Shown: positions 24,111 through 33,520 of the stretch, piece after piece
Position numbering within the stretch: position 1 is the first letter of the stretch
How the letters are laid out: each line of letters begins with the position of its first letter
Source of the DNA: Tahibacter aquaticus
GTDB taxonomy: Bacteria > Pseudomonadota > Gammaproteobacteria > Xanthomonadales > Rhodanobacteraceae
Assembly: GCF_004363655.1 (NCBI RefSeq)
Contig: NZ_SNZH01000002.1
Coordinates: forward strand, 558,001 to 622,000
Reading direction: 5' to 3'
DNA: 64,000 nucleotides
Notes under the pieces: generated by a model
What the model was told of the DNA's origin: nothing
The model's database searches: none
Seen by the model: only the letters and a program-made list of their open reading frames with translations
Made by a program: the position numbers and the translations under genes

Positions 24111-25517
24111 CGCCGCTGCCGCGGTGCGCCGGCGGTAGCCAAGGGCCGCAATCAGCGCGACCAGCGGCCAGCACAGCGCGGCGTTGAACACGAGATGACC
24201 TTGCTTGGCGACGTCGGCCAGGCCGTCGCCCATCAAGGTGATGCCGAAGGTGGCCAGCATCAGCGTCGCCAGCAGTGCGGCCAGCAGGCTGGCGCGATTG
24301 CCGCGGCGCAGGAGTGCCAGCGCGCTGAGCAGCGGCAAGGCAAACAGCAGGTTGCGCAGCCAGTCATTGCGGTCGAGCAGGCCGTTCGCGCTGACGAAAC
24401 CGGCAGGCAGCTTGCCGAGGATCTGGCCTTCCACATGGCCCAGGTTGCGCGGCACGAACGGATTCAGCACGGCGATGCCGTTGCGTAGATAGCGCAGCAG
24501 CGCCAGCGGGTCGCGGGCGAATTCACGCAGGAAATCCACCCGGCCGAGTTTTTCCATGCCGGGGCAGACCTCTTCGGCCAGGCCAGGCAATTGCCAGGCC
24601 GACTTGCCACTGTGCGCGGCGCAGGCATCCGGCAGGCCAAGGCGGCGCGTGGTCGCGATGGCGTCGCTCGCCGCCGGCAGCATGCCGGTAAAGACGATGT
24701 TGGCGCGGTTGAAGGAACGGATCGAGGCCATCATCGGGTCGTTGCGGCCGAGCTGGGCGAACTGCAGTACACAGCCGAGCACGGCGCCGGAGAGCAGGGC
24801 AAAACCTTGCCAGGGCCAGCGCCCGGCATGCCAGCGGCCCCAGGCCAGCACGACCACGGCCAATGCCAGCGGCAGTGCCAGGTGCTGGATCTTGCTGGTG
24901 GCGAGCAGGAAGGCGCCCAGGGCGAGCAAGGCCATGCCGCCAGCACTGCGGGCGCGGCCCCAGGCCAGCAGCACCAGGTTGATCAGCGCATAGGCCGCCA
25001 CCAGTGCCGTGCCTTCCGCGTAGAAGGTGTTGAAGTACATCGTATTGCCCGGGTCGCTCAGGACCAGGCCGAACACGGCGGCGTTGGCCAGGGCCGCCGG
25101 CCATTCGCCGCGGCGCAGCCAGGCGCGGCAGAAGGCTGCCACAAGCACGGTCAGCAGCAGCAGGCGCAGCGCGCCCAGCCAGCGTACCGAATGGCGTTGG
25201 ATACCTTGGGATTCTTCTAGCTTGTATACGATGTTGGCGCCTGCCTGCTGGATCAGCTCGCTGGAGCCGTAGCACAGGCGCACCGGATTGGTCTGGTAGC
25301 GGTAGAACTCGAACGGCGCGTTCGGGCTGTTCTCGTCTGGGCGGATGGCCGCGGCACGGTCGGGGAACAGCTCGAAGCAGCCGGTATAGCGCGCCTGGTC
25401 GAAACTGTTGGCAATGGCCAGCAGGGGCGCATGCGACAGCAACGGCACCGCGCGCAGCAGCGCCAGCGCAAAGCCGAGCAGAATCAGGACCAGTACGGAG
25501 CGGGGTGTCGAGTTCAT
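24015..25517 (-). CDS. Polytopic membrane protein, tandem paralogue 1
   Basis: 500 residues with about 10-12 hydrophobic helices and a large loop after helix 1. It shares a layout and motifs with the next gene: MYFNTFYAEGTALV, ATSKIQHLALPLAL and SGKSAWQLPGLAEEVCPG. Arrangements of this kind recall GT-C glycosyltransferases or membrane hexose transferases, but no assignment is firm. Its last 30 or so residues are hydrophilic and lie antisense to the end of the xanB2-like gene, so the real functional end may be earlier. Confidence 0.75.
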   Translation of the reverse strand: MNSTPRSVLVLILLGFALALLRAVPLLSHAPLLAIANSFDQARYTGCFELFPDRAAAIRPDENSPNAPFEFYRYQTNPVRLCYGSSELIQQAGANIVYKLEESQGIQRHSVRWLGALRLLLLTVLVAAFCRAWLRRGEWPAALANAAVFGLVLSDPGNTMYFNTFYAEGTALVAAYALINLVLLAWGRARSAGGMALLALGAFLLATSKIQHLALPLALAVVVLAWGRWHAGRWPWQGFALLSGAVLGCVLQFAQLGRNDPMMASIRSFNRANIVFTGMLPAASDAIATTRRLGLPDACAAHSGKSAWQLPGLAEEVCPGMEKLGRVDFLREFARDPLALLRYLRNGIAVLNPFVPRNLGHVEGQILGKLPAGFVSANGLLDRNDWLRNLLFALPLLSALALLRRGNRASLLAALLATLMLATFGITLMGDGLADVAKQGHLVFNAALCWPLVALIAALGYRRRTAAAALVRGSVDTVDLDQQLHPANVAQQHQPLRRVG

Positions 25518-25631
25518 CGGCTAAGGTTCGGCACAGGCCAGATTGCGCCCCAGGCACAGGCGTTATGGCAATTGTGCGTAACGAATATGAAAGTCAGGTT
25601 GCGGCCGCGCAGGCTGCCGGTTGCCGGCTGG

Positions 25632-27038
25632 CTAGTGACTGAACCGCCGCACCAGCCAGGCTGTCAGCAGTAATGGTAAAAAAGCCAATACTGCATTTGT
25701 TCCCAAATGGGCATGCCGGGCGAGCTCGACCTTGCCGTCGCCGAACAGGCTGACGACGGGAACGCTGAGCGCAATGGCCGTGCTGGCCGCGGCAAACGCC
25801 GTCGCGACAGGCGAAGGCGTGGTGCGCCATAGCAGCACCAGCCAGGACAGCAGCGGTGCCAGCAGTGCCGGCCACAGCAGCAGCGGCGCGAGTACACGGT
25901 CGATACTGACGAAGTGCGCCGGCAGCGGCGCGTTGTCGCCGCCGGCAACCTTGCCCAGATAGTCCGGTATGGCCGGCAGCATCAGTGCGGGAATACTGGC
26001 CAGCATGCGCAGCAGCGTGGCAGGTTCGGCCAGCAGGTGTACGAAGCGGCTGCGCGTAAAGCGGTCTATGCCCGGGCAAGCCTGTTCCGGCGGCTGCGCC
26101 AGCTGGTAGATCGATTTGCCACTGCTGGCCGCGCAAAGCGGGTCCAGGGCCAGCCGCTGTGCGGTGAGCGCGGCGTCGTCGGAGGCGGGCAGGGCAGCGC
26201 TTAAAACGATATTGACCGCATTGGTCAGGGCGATCTGGCGGAACATCGGCACGTCGCGCTGCAGGTTTGCCCATTGCAGCAGCAGTGACACGAGGCCGGC
26301 GCCAAACAGGGCCAGCGCCGGACGGCGCAGCTGCGGCTGGCGCAGGCTGCCCAGGCCGAGGGCGATGGCGATGAACAGCGGCAGGGCCAGGTGCTGGATC
26401 TTGCTGCTGCCCAGCAGTACGCCGCTTAGGCCCAGCAGCAACAGGCGCAGCGGCGTGGCGCGCAGCGCGCACAGCAGGGCCAGCGTTACGCAGAGATAGG
26501 CGAAGTACAGCGCACCGGCTTCCGCATAAAAGGTATTCAGGTACAGCGAATTGAGCGGATCGACGCCGAGCAGGGCCAGCCAGGCCGCGTTCGCCACGGC
26601 CAAGGCCGGCGTGCCTTCGCGCCAGAAAGCGCGGCACAGCAGCAGTCCGGCCAGCAGCCAGGCAGCAAGACGCAGGGCGCCGAGCGTGCGCACCGAATGC
26701 TGCGGTGCGCCGCCGGCGGCTTCGGACGCGCGATACAGCGCGACGGCGCTGCCCTGGAACAGCAGGTCCGAGGTGAGGTAGCAGCCGGCACCCGGCGTAG
26801 GCTGGAACGCATACACCGGCAAGGGCGCAAGGAAACTGGGTGCGTCCACGGCCTGCCCGGGCCGGTCGGCAAACAGATCCAGGCAGGCGGTATAGCGCAC
26901 CTGGTCGTAGTTGTTGGCCAGCGCGACCAGCGGCGTCGCCAGCAGCATGGCGATGCCGCGCGCGGCCGCGAGCAGCAGCAAGGCAGACACCAGCAGGGCA
27001 GGCCAGCGCGGACGCGGCAACAGACGGGAAAGCAGCAT
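25632..27038 (-). CDS. Polytopic membrane protein, tandem paralogue 2
   Basis: 468 residues, paralogous to the downstream gene over the full length: LYLNTFYAEAGALY, GSSKIQHLALPLFI and SGKSIYQLAQPPEQACPG. The N-terminal helix is followed by an extracytoplasmic loop (NNYDQVRYTACLDLF, matching NSFDQARYTGCFELF). Conserved Asp, Tyr and Glu residues in the loops suggest an enzyme of the GT-C type acting on a lipid-linked substrate, which is inference only. The gap between the two genes is about 110 bases. The gene is divergent to the kinase gene. Confidence 0.77.
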   Translation of the reverse strand: MLLSRLLPRPRWPALLVSALLLLAAARGIAMLLATPLVALANNYDQVRYTACLDLFADRPGQAVDAPSFLAPLPVYAFQPTPGAGCYLTSDLLFQGSAVALYRASEAAGGAPQHSVRTLGALRLAAWLLAGLLLCRAFWREGTPALAVANAAWLALLGVDPLNSLYLNTFYAEAGALYFAYLCVTLALLCALRATPLRLLLLGLSGVLLGSSKIQHLALPLFIAIALGLGSLRQPQLRRPALALFGAGLVSLLLQWANLQRDVPMFRQIALTNAVNIVLSAALPASDDAALTAQRLALDPLCAASSGKSIYQLAQPPEQACPGIDRFTRSRFVHLLAEPATLLRMLASIPALMLPAIPDYLGKVAGGDNAPLPAHFVSIDRVLAPLLLWPALLAPLLSWLVLLWRTTPSPVATAFAAASTAIALSVPVVSLFGDGKVELARHAHLGTNAVLAFLPLLLTAWLVRRFSH

Positions 27039-27340
27039 GGCCGCAGTCTACCCGGCTGCTGTCACGGCCGGGCTCGCTGTGACGGCCCGGAATTCGCGCC
27101 GCCAACGTGAACGCTGGCGAACCGTCGCCCGCTGCAGGCCGTGTTCGCTGTGTGGGTCGCGCGCCGTTTTGCGTATTGGCCAGGGCAGGGCGGGAAAATG
27201 CCGGGCAAGTGCGAAGCCGATCACGATCCCTGCGTGAGGCGTACACCCCCACACGCGCCAATCCCGCCACGGCACCAAGATCATACGGTGCTAAGCTTGT
27301 CAACAAGATTCAACAGGCGTCATCGCCTACCGGAGCCGTC
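27039..27340. other. Divergent promoter region before the kinase gene
   Basis: About 300 bases between divergent genes. The only notable structure is a short palindrome, CTTGT-CA-ACAAG (27296-27307), 34 bases before the kinase ATG and a possible regulator site. The ribosome binding site GGAG lies just before the ATG. A longer reading frame into this region is not supported. Confidence 0.45.
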
Positions 27341-29404
27341 ATGAAAACGCAGCTGGGCCACTACGACATCGTTGCCGAACTCGGTCGCGGCGGAATGGGC
27401 GTGGTCTACAAGGGTTACGAGTCTTCGCTCAACCGCTATGTCGCGATCAAGGTGCTGGCGGAATCGCTGGCCCACGACGAAAGCGTGAAAGAGCGATTCC
27501 TGCGCGAAGCCCGCAGCATGGCCTCGCTCAACGACCCGCACATCATCCAGATCTATTTCATCGGCGAGCACGAAGGCCAGACCTTCTTCGTGATGGAATT
27601 CGTCGAAGGCGAATCGCTGGGTTCGCTGCTCAAGCGCGAAAACAAGGTCAGTCCGGCACAGGCGGCGCGCGTGATCTACCAGACCGCGGTCGGCCTGGCC
27701 ACGGCGCACGACAAGGGCGTGGTCCACCGCGACATCAAGCCCGGCAATCTGATGGTGAACAGCCGTGGCGCGATCAAGATCGCCGACTTCGGTATCGCCC
27801 TGGTCACCCAGGATTTCTCCAAGAAGCTCACGTCCACCGGCGAATTCGTCGGCACGCCGGGCTATCTCTCGCCCGAGGTCTGCCTGGGCAAGCCGGTGGA
27901 TTCGCGTTCCGACATCTTCTCCCTCGGCATCGTGCTGTTCGAGATGCTCACCGGACGCATGCCGTTCACCGACGAATCTCCGCTGGGCCTGATGCTGGAA
28001 GTCGTGCGCGCGGAAATTCCCGATGTGCGCCAGCTCAACGGCGATGTCGACGCGGAACTGTCGCGCATCCTGTCGCGCATGATCGCGAAGGATCCGAACG
28101 AGCGGTACAACAACTGCCACGAACTGGCCGAAGACCTCAGCCGGCATCCGGCCCTGAGCGGCGCACCGACGGTCAGCCTGCGTCCGATGGTCTCGACCGC
28201 CGCAGCGACGGTATTCGGCATGAAGACGCCGGTCTCGGCGCAGCGTCCGTTGCCGCAGACCGCGCCGACGCCGCGCCCCGGCTTCAACGCCGGCACTGCG
28301 GCGGCATCGATGCCGACACCGCCGCCGCTGCAGCAGGGCGCCGGCCCGGCCACGCGTCCAAGCCGGGTGCCGCAGCAGGCCGCCCCTGCCCCGCGCCGCG
28401 CGTCGCCGTTGCCCTGGGCGATCGCCGCCGCGGCTTTGCTTGCTGTGGCCGGCAGCGTGTATGCCTTCCGCGACCAGATTCCGTTCCTCAAATCCACAGC
28501 GCAGCCGGTTGCGGCAGCAGCGCTGACCTCGCCGCCGGCGACTCAGCCCGCGACGGCCACACCGCCACCGGCGACTGCTGCCACGACGGCGCAGACCGCG
28601 GCAGTGCAGGCGGCGCCGACGCCGGACCCGACGGCATCGGCACCCGCTACGGTCGGCGACAGCGGCATCTCGGCCTCGCCCCTGACCCAGGCAGCGGCGC
28701 CGACGGGTAGCGAAGCCGTTGCGGCAAGCGGGTCCAATGCGCCGGCAGCGAATACCTATGCGGCGGCCAGCGAACCTGCAGCGAACGCGAACCCCCAGTT
28801 TGTCGCGGCTGCCGAGCCGGCGTCTGGCGACAACAGCGCGCCGGAACCGCGTGCCTCGCGCGTCGACGCGCTGCGCGAACTCGCCGCCGCCCGTGCCAGC
28901 GAAGGCGCACCGCCGGGGCCGCGTGTTGCGCGGGCCAATCCGCCGCAGGATTCGCCGGTAGAACCCAGCGAGCCGCGCGTGCCGACCGTGGCCGTGCTGG
29001 TCGGCGGCGATGCCGCGATCGCCGGTCCAGCGCGCCAGGAAATCACCCGGGCCTTGCAGCGCGCCGGCTTCAACGTGATCGACGGTGGCCGTACCCGTGA
29101 CGACAGCGACGGCGACATCGGTCGCCTGGCCGGTCGCGCGAATGCCGCAGTCGTCGTGTTCGTGCGGCCGGTGGGTTCGCAGGTGCTGACCTATTACGGC
29201 CAGGCCTCGACCTTGTACACGGCACAGGTATCCATGCGTGCCTTCGCCCTCAAGGGCCGCCGCTCGCTCGGTGCGGGCTGGACCGAACAGGTCAGCTTCA
29301 CCTCGCTCAATGCGACCGAGAAGGCACGGGAAATGGTCGAGCCCATGGCCGACGACATTGCCCAGGCCCTGGGCGAGTTCCGCGGCCGCGGTGGCCGCGG
29401 CTGA
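27341..29404 (+). CDS. Transmembrane serine/threonine protein kinase
   Basis: 687 residues. Residues 1-270 form a Hanks-type kinase: Gly loop LGRGGMG (14-20), Lys37 in VAIKVL, catalytic HRDIKPGN (about 129-136), DFG (about 149) and GTPGYLSPE. A Pro/Ala-rich juxtamembrane linker leads to one membrane helix (about 356-376), then a 170-residue Ala/Pro/Thr-rich stalk. The C-terminal domain (about 545-687) begins TVAVLVGGDAAIAGPARQEI and looks like a folded periplasmic sensor. The start was chosen for its GGAG site. The phosphorylation targets are unknown. Confidence 0.93.
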   Translation: MKTQLGHYDIVAELGRGGMGVVYKGYESSLNRYVAIKVLAESLAHDESVKERFLREARSMASLNDPHIIQIYFIGEHEGQTFFVMEFVEGESLGSLLKRENKVSPAQAARVIYQTAVGLATAHDKGVVHRDIKPGNLMVNSRGAIKIADFGIALVTQDFSKKLTSTGEFVGTPGYLSPEVCLGKPVDSRSDIFSLGIVLFEMLTGRMPFTDESPLGLMLEVVRAEIPDVRQLNGDVDAELSRILSRMIAKDPNERYNNCHELAEDLSRHPALSGAPTVSLRPMVSTAAATVFGMKTPVSAQRPLPQTAPTPRPGFNAGTAAASMPTPPPLQQGAGPATRPSRVPQQAAPAPRRASPLPWAIAAAALLAVAGSVYAFRDQIPFLKSTAQPVAAAALTSPPATQPATATPPPATAATTAQTAAVQAAPTPDPTASAPATVGDSGISASPLTQAAAPTGSEAVAASGSNAPAANTYAAASEPAANANPQFVAAAEPASGDNSAPEPRASRVDALRELAAARASEGAPPGPRVARANPPQDSPVEPSEPRVPTVAVLVGGDAAIAGPARQEITRALQRAGFNVIDGGRTRDDSDGDIGRLAGRANAAVVVFVRPVGSQVLTYYGQASTLYTAQVSMRAFALKGRRSLGAGWTEQVSFTSLNATEKAREMVEPMADDIAQALGEFRGRGGRG

Positions 29405-29428
29405 GATTGGCGCAAAACCGGCTGCAGG

Positions 29429-29458
29429 AAAAAACCGCTCGTCAGGGCGGTTTTTTTT
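29429..29458 (+). terminator. Rho-independent terminator of the kinase gene
   Basis: ACCGC (29434-29438), an eight-base loop, GCGGT (29447-29451), flanked by A6 and T8. It is symmetrical enough to work both ways and separates the kinase gene from the convergent gntR gene. Confidence 0.8.
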
Positions 29459-29508
29459 CGCTCGCCGTCATGCGCCGCCGGTCGGCCTGGCGAGGCGCAG
29501 CCGCCGAC

Positions 29509-30228
29509 TCAGGCTTGCTCGGAGGTGGGCAGCGGCGCCGGCACGTTGAGCATGCCGCCGGCGGCGACGTAGGCGGCCAGGGCCTCGCCCTGGCGCAGCA
29601 GATGCTGGTTCATGGTGCGCTCGGCTATGGCTGCGTCGCGCGTGCGCAGGCAGGCCATCAGATCCCGGTGCTCGGCCAGCGACTGCGCCATGCGTCCCGG
29701 CGCGAGCAGCTGCCGTCCGCGGTGCATCTTCAGGATACGGTGCAGGTCGTGGGTGACGCGGATCAGCCAGGGGTTGCCGGCGTATTCCTGTACAAGTTCA
29801 TGAATTAGATAATTGTACTGATAGTATTCGGCCACATTGCCGGCCGCCGCGGCCCGCTCCATGGCATCGTGCAGCGCCTCGGCGCGGGCCACGCCGGCGT
29901 CGTCGATTCGGCGCACGCATTCGTAGGCGCAGCGGCCCTCCAGCATCGCCATCACCGGGAACAGCTGGTTCAGGTCTTCCAGCGAAAGCCGCGTGACCCG
30001 GCTGCCGCGGCCGGCGTCGAGCTGCACCAGCCCTTCCGCGGCCAGCAGCTTGAGGCTTTCGCGCAAGGGCGTGCGGCTGATGCCCAGTTGCGCCGCCAGC
30101 TCCGGCTCGTCGATCCATTCGCCGGGCGGCAGCTCATAGTCGTAGATCTTCTGGCGCAGCCGCTCGGCGACTTCTTCGTAGAGCGGCACCCGCTTCTTGC
30201 TACGGCCCGGGACTGTTGTCGGATTCAT
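29509..30228 (-). CDS. mdcY: GntR-family regulator of the malonate operon
   Basis: 239 residues. An N-terminal winged helix (VAERLRQKIYDYELPPGEWIDEPELAAQL, LGISRTPLRESLKLLAAEGLV) is joined to a C-terminal FCD ligand domain with metal-binding His/Asp residues (FPVMAMLEGRC, YNYLIHELVQ, LAEHRDLMACL). It is located at the end of the malonate decarboxylase run, as is MdcY, the malonate-responsive repressor in Acinetobacter. It probably binds the repeat at the operon promoter (37816-37832). The symbol is given by position and family, not by proven ligand. Confidence 0.82.
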   Translation of the reverse strand: MNPTTVPGRSKKRVPLYEEVAERLRQKIYDYELPPGEWIDEPELAAQLGISRTPLRESLKLLAAEGLVQLDAGRGSRVTRLSLEDLNQLFPVMAMLEGRCAYECVRRIDDAGVARAEALHDAMERAAAAGNVAEYYQYNYLIHELVQEYAGNPWLIRVTHDLHRILKMHRGRQLLAPGRMAQSLAEHRDLMACLRTRDAAIAERTMNQHLLRQGEALAAYVAAGGMLNVPAPLPTSEQA

Positions 30229-30298
30229 TGGCGCTCACGTGACGCAATATTCAAGACGATGGTCATTCTACTGCGCTGCTGCGCAGGGGCCGGAGCGC

Positions 30299-31651
30299 TC
30301 ACATCCAGCCCGGCACGACAAACACCAGCCAGGCCAGCAACGGCCCCAGCGCGACCACCAGCCCGCTGTAGATCAGGAACCGGCGGAACAGCGATTCGCG
30401 CTCGTCCTCGGCCGCCGAGGCCACGACCAGGGCGCCATTGGTCGAGAACGGGCTGACGTCGACGATGGTCGACGCCACGGCCAGCGCGCAGATCATGCCG
30501 GCCTCGCTGAGGTGGCCATGCAGCAGGAACGGCACGGCCAGCGGAATCGTCGCGCCGAGCACCGCGGCCGACGAGGCGAAGGCAGAAACGATGCCGCCGA
30601 CGTAGCACACCAGGAGAGCGCCAAGCAGCGGTAGGCCGATGCCGGAAACGCCGTGGCCGATATAGTCGACGGCACCGGCTTTCTCCAGCACGCCGACATA
30701 GGTAACGACGCCGCTGATCAGCAGTACGGTCGACCAACTGATGCCGTCGACCGCGCCTTTCTGCGCGTTCGGTGCCACCAGTGCCAGCGCGACCGCAACA
30801 GTGATCGAGACCAGGCCGACGTTGAGGTTGTAGAACAGCGCCGCTACGCCCAGGCAGAGCAGGCCGGCCAGGGTAACCAGGCGGTCGCGGGTGAAAGCGA
30901 CGCGTTCCAGCGCTACCGGGTCGGTGGACAGCGTACCGGCGCCAGCGGACAGCAGCGCGCCATGACCTTCGATGGCAAAGGCCTGGTGCGAGGACTGGTC
31001 GCCGACCACGGCACGCTCGGCGGCAGGCGCGGAACGCGCCTCGCGCCGCAGCAGCGCCAGGCCGCCGAAAGCGAAGAAACAGAGTGTCGCCAGCATCAGG
31101 TTGAAGCCCAGGCTGCTGAGGAATACGGCGGTCTCGCTGACCTGCAGGCCGGCTTTTTCGACGACGTTGTTGGTGATGCCGCCGTAGACACTGATGGGCG
31201 AGAAACCGCCGGCTTGCGCGCCGTGGATCACCAGCAAGCCCATCAGCAGCGGATTGATGCGGTACTGCCGGGCGAAGCGCAGCGCCACCGGACCGATGAT
31301 CGCCACGGCGGCCGGACCCAGCGCACCGAAGGCGGTAAGCAGGGCGCTGACGATGAACATCACCCAGGGAATGGCGCCGATATGGCCGCGTACGGCCCTG
31401 ACCGCCCAATGCACGAGCAGGTCGATGGTGCCGTTCTTCTGTGCGATCGCGAACAGGTAGGTAATGCCGACCAGGGTCAGAAACAGATCGCCGGGGAAGC
31501 CCGCGAGCACCTGCTTGCCGTCCATGCCGACCCAGACCCCGCCGATGATGAAGGCCAGCGCGAAGGCGACCGCGCCCATGTTGATGGGCAGGGCGGTGGC
31601 AACGACGAACAGGATGACCAGACCGATGATGGTTGCGATTTGCGGGCTCAT
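30299..31651 (-). CDS. matC: MatC-type malonate/dicarboxylate carrier
   Basis: 450 residues, about 12 hydrophobic helices, of the MatC/SLC13-like permease family. It has the N-terminal ATALPINMGAVAFALAFI region typical of MatC, the GAQAGGFSPISVYGG hairpin motif, and the mirrored FSTNGALVVA in the second half. It would import malonate. Known mdc clusters use MdcLM or MdcF; here the carrier is of the Rhizobium MatC type. It follows mdcH after 88 bases and precedes the regulator gene. Confidence 0.88.
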   Translation of the reverse strand: MSPQIATIIGLVILFVVATALPINMGAVAFALAFIIGGVWVGMDGKQVLAGFPGDLFLTLVGITYLFAIAQKNGTIDLLVHWAVRAVRGHIGAIPWVMFIVSALLTAFGALGPAAVAIIGPVALRFARQYRINPLLMGLLVIHGAQAGGFSPISVYGGITNNVVEKAGLQVSETAVFLSSLGFNLMLATLCFFAFGGLALLRREARSAPAAERAVVGDQSSHQAFAIEGHGALLSAGAGTLSTDPVALERVAFTRDRLVTLAGLLCLGVAALFYNLNVGLVSITVAVALALVAPNAQKGAVDGISWSTVLLISGVVTYVGVLEKAGAVDYIGHGVSGIGLPLLGALLVCYVGGIVSAFASSAAVLGATIPLAVPFLLHGHLSEAGMICALAVASTIVDVSPFSTNGALVVASAAEDERESLFRRFLIYSGLVVALGPLLAWLVFVVPGWM

Positions 31652-31739
31652 GCGTCCTCCCGTGACGCTGGGTTCGCGTAATGCGATGAATGGCCACCCG
31701 CCATTCGAGGGCTACAGGGTTACCGATCCGGAATCTGTT

Positions 31740-32660
31740 TCAGGCCGCGCGGGCGCATGCCGCCTCGACCCACCGCGACACGCCGTCCAGCGTGCTGAAA
31801 TCCTCGACCGCACGTGCCTCGCAGCGGGGAAATGCGTCGCGCAGCATTTTTGCCAGTGCCCCGCCCGGGCCCAGTTCCAGAAACACGCGCGCGCCGCGCT
31901 CCACCGCCTGCGCCAGCGCGCGCTGCCATTGCAGCGGACGGGCGATCTGGCCGGCCAGCGTGTCTATGGCGCGCCGCGCCGTCGTCACCGGCAGTCCGTC
32001 GAGGCCGGCCAGTACCGGCAGCCGCGGTGCCTGCACGCCGGCGTCGTGCAGCAGGCGGGCGAAGGTATCGGCGGCGGGCTGCAACCAGTGCGTATGGGCC
32101 GGCAGCGAAACGGGCAGCAGCGTGGCGCGGCCGCCGGCCTGAGCACTGGTTTCGGCCGCCGCCTGCAGTCCGCTGCAAAGGCCGCCGAGGACGTAGTGGT
32201 CTTCGCCGTTGACGATGGCGATCGCGAGGCCATGCCGCTCGCAGAGCGAGGCGACCGCGTCCCGGCGCAGGCCGGTGACTGCAAGCAGGCCGGCGCCGGG
32301 CGGACTCGCCGCATCCATCAGTCCGGCGCGCACGGCGGCCAGCGACACGCAGCCAGTCGCATCGAAGCTGCCGGCAACGGCATGAGCCGCCAGTTCGCCG
32401 ACGCTGTAGCCGAGGGCGACGAGCGGCTCGGGCAGGTTGGCCTTCAGTGCCTGCCAATGGGCCAGCGCTCCAGCGCAGACCAGCGGCTGGGCGAACCGGT
32501 TGGTATAGCGCTCGGGCCGGCCGGCCAGTTCGACGATGTTGCAGCCGGCGGCGGTTGTGGCGGCCTCGATCACGCGCATTGCCTGCGCGTCATTGCGCAC
32601 ACGGGCGAACATCGCCGGGTGCTGGGCGCCTTGGCCCGGGCAGAGCACGGCCAGGCTCAT
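31740..32660 (-). CDS. mdcH: Malonate decarboxylase acyltransferase (epsilon subunit)
   Basis: 306 residues from the ATG at 32660; a frame to 32678 adds six residues. It is a FabD-like malonyltransferase: CPGQGAQHPAMF at the N-terminus and nucleophile Ser86 in GYSVGELAAHA. It also has the LLPVSLPAHTHWLQ region with its catalytic His, and LELGPGGALAKML. It transfers malonyl groups onto the prosthetic group of MdcC to prime the enzyme. The start overlaps the end of mdcB. Confidence 0.93.
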   Translation of the reverse strand: MSLAVLCPGQGAQHPAMFARVRNDAQAMRVIEAATTAAGCNIVELAGRPERYTNRFAQPLVCAGALAHWQALKANLPEPLVALGYSVGELAAHAVAGSFDATGCVSLAAVRAGLMDAASPPGAGLLAVTGLRRDAVASLCERHGLAIAIVNGEDHYVLGGLCSGLQAAAETSAQAGGRATLLPVSLPAHTHWLQPAADTFARLLHDAGVQAPRLPVLAGLDGLPVTTARRAIDTLAGQIARPLQWQRALAQAVERGARVFLELGPGGALAKMLRDAFPRCEARAVEDFSTLDGVSRWVEAACARAA

Positions 32661-33520
32661 GCCTGCCGCTCCTGGCAATGCAGGAACCAGGTGCAGGCGA
32701 GCAGGTCGGCGCTGCCGCCTGGACTCAGCCGGCGGCTGACGAAGACCTCACCGATCTGCTGCAGTTGCTGTTGCCAGTCCGGCTGCCAGGCGCCGCCGGC
32801 AGCGATAAAGCCGCGGGCCAGGCGCTGGGCCTGGCGCAGCCCGGCCCAGCCGCCGCGGTGCAGCAGGTTGAGGTCATCGGTCTGGCCGATCAGGCAAAGC
32901 AGCGTATGGGCGAGCGCGGTGTTGCGCGGCATTCCGGCGGCGAGGGCCTGGCGCAGTGCCGGCAGGGCGACCTCGCGCAGCAGCGGATAGCCTGCGGCGG
33001 CCAGCTCGCGCGCACCGGCCACGCCGTAGCGCGCACAGGCCAGCTGGCCATGGCTGGCACGGTCCAGCGGCGCGGCCAGCAGCTCGCTGCTCCAGTCGCG
33101 GACGGCGTGGCATACCGCTTCGCCGCTGGGCACGCGGCCGTGCTGCTGGCGCAAGCGCGCCGCCTGTGCGGCGAGCAGTCCCAGGTTGAAGATGGCGCCA
33201 CGGTGGGTATTGACCCCGCCGGTGGCGCGCAGCATGGCTGTCTCGGCAGCGATGCCGAGCCGGCGCAGGGCATCGAAGCCGGCGCGCTGCAATGCTGCGT
33301 CGGCGATGGCGACAAAGTAGCCGCGCAGGGCGAACAGGCTGCGCAGGAAGGTGGCCGCGTCCATGTCGGCATGGCTGCCGCGATCAAACGGAGTGACCAG
33401 GCCGGGCTTGGGCGCGCAGGCGAGTTCCGCATGCAGGCTGGCCACGGCCAGGCGGCCGATGCGGTGCGCAAGCGGCGAGGCGGCGGGCATCGGCGGCAGG
33501 GCGGCGGCGCGGCAGTTCAT
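32657..33520 (-). CDS. mdcB: Triphosphoribosyl-dephospho-CoA synthase
   Basis: 287 residues from ATG 33520, with stops and starts overlapping on both sides (ATGA). It makes the precursor of the ACP prosthetic group, 2'-(5''-triphosphoribosyl)-3'-dephospho-CoA, from ATP and dephospho-CoA. It matches the CitG/MdcB family: LHAELACAPKPGLVTPFDRGSHADMD near the N-terminus, GGVNTHRGAIFNLGLL and LIGQTDDLNLLHRGG. A longer open frame running into mdcG is an artefact. Confidence 0.94.
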   Translation of the reverse strand: MNCRAAALPPMPAASPLAHRIGRLAVASLHAELACAPKPGLVTPFDRGSHADMDAATFLRSLFALRGYFVAIADAALQRAGFDALRRLGIAAETAMLRATGGVNTHRGAIFNLGLLAAQAARLRQQHGRVPSGEAVCHAVRDWSSELLAAPLDRASHGQLACARYGVAGARELAAAGYPLLREVALPALRQALAAGMPRNTALAHTLLCLIGQTDDLNLLHRGGWAGLRQAQRLARGFIAAGGAWQPDWQQQLQQIGEVFVSRRLSPGGSADLLACTWFLHCQERQA

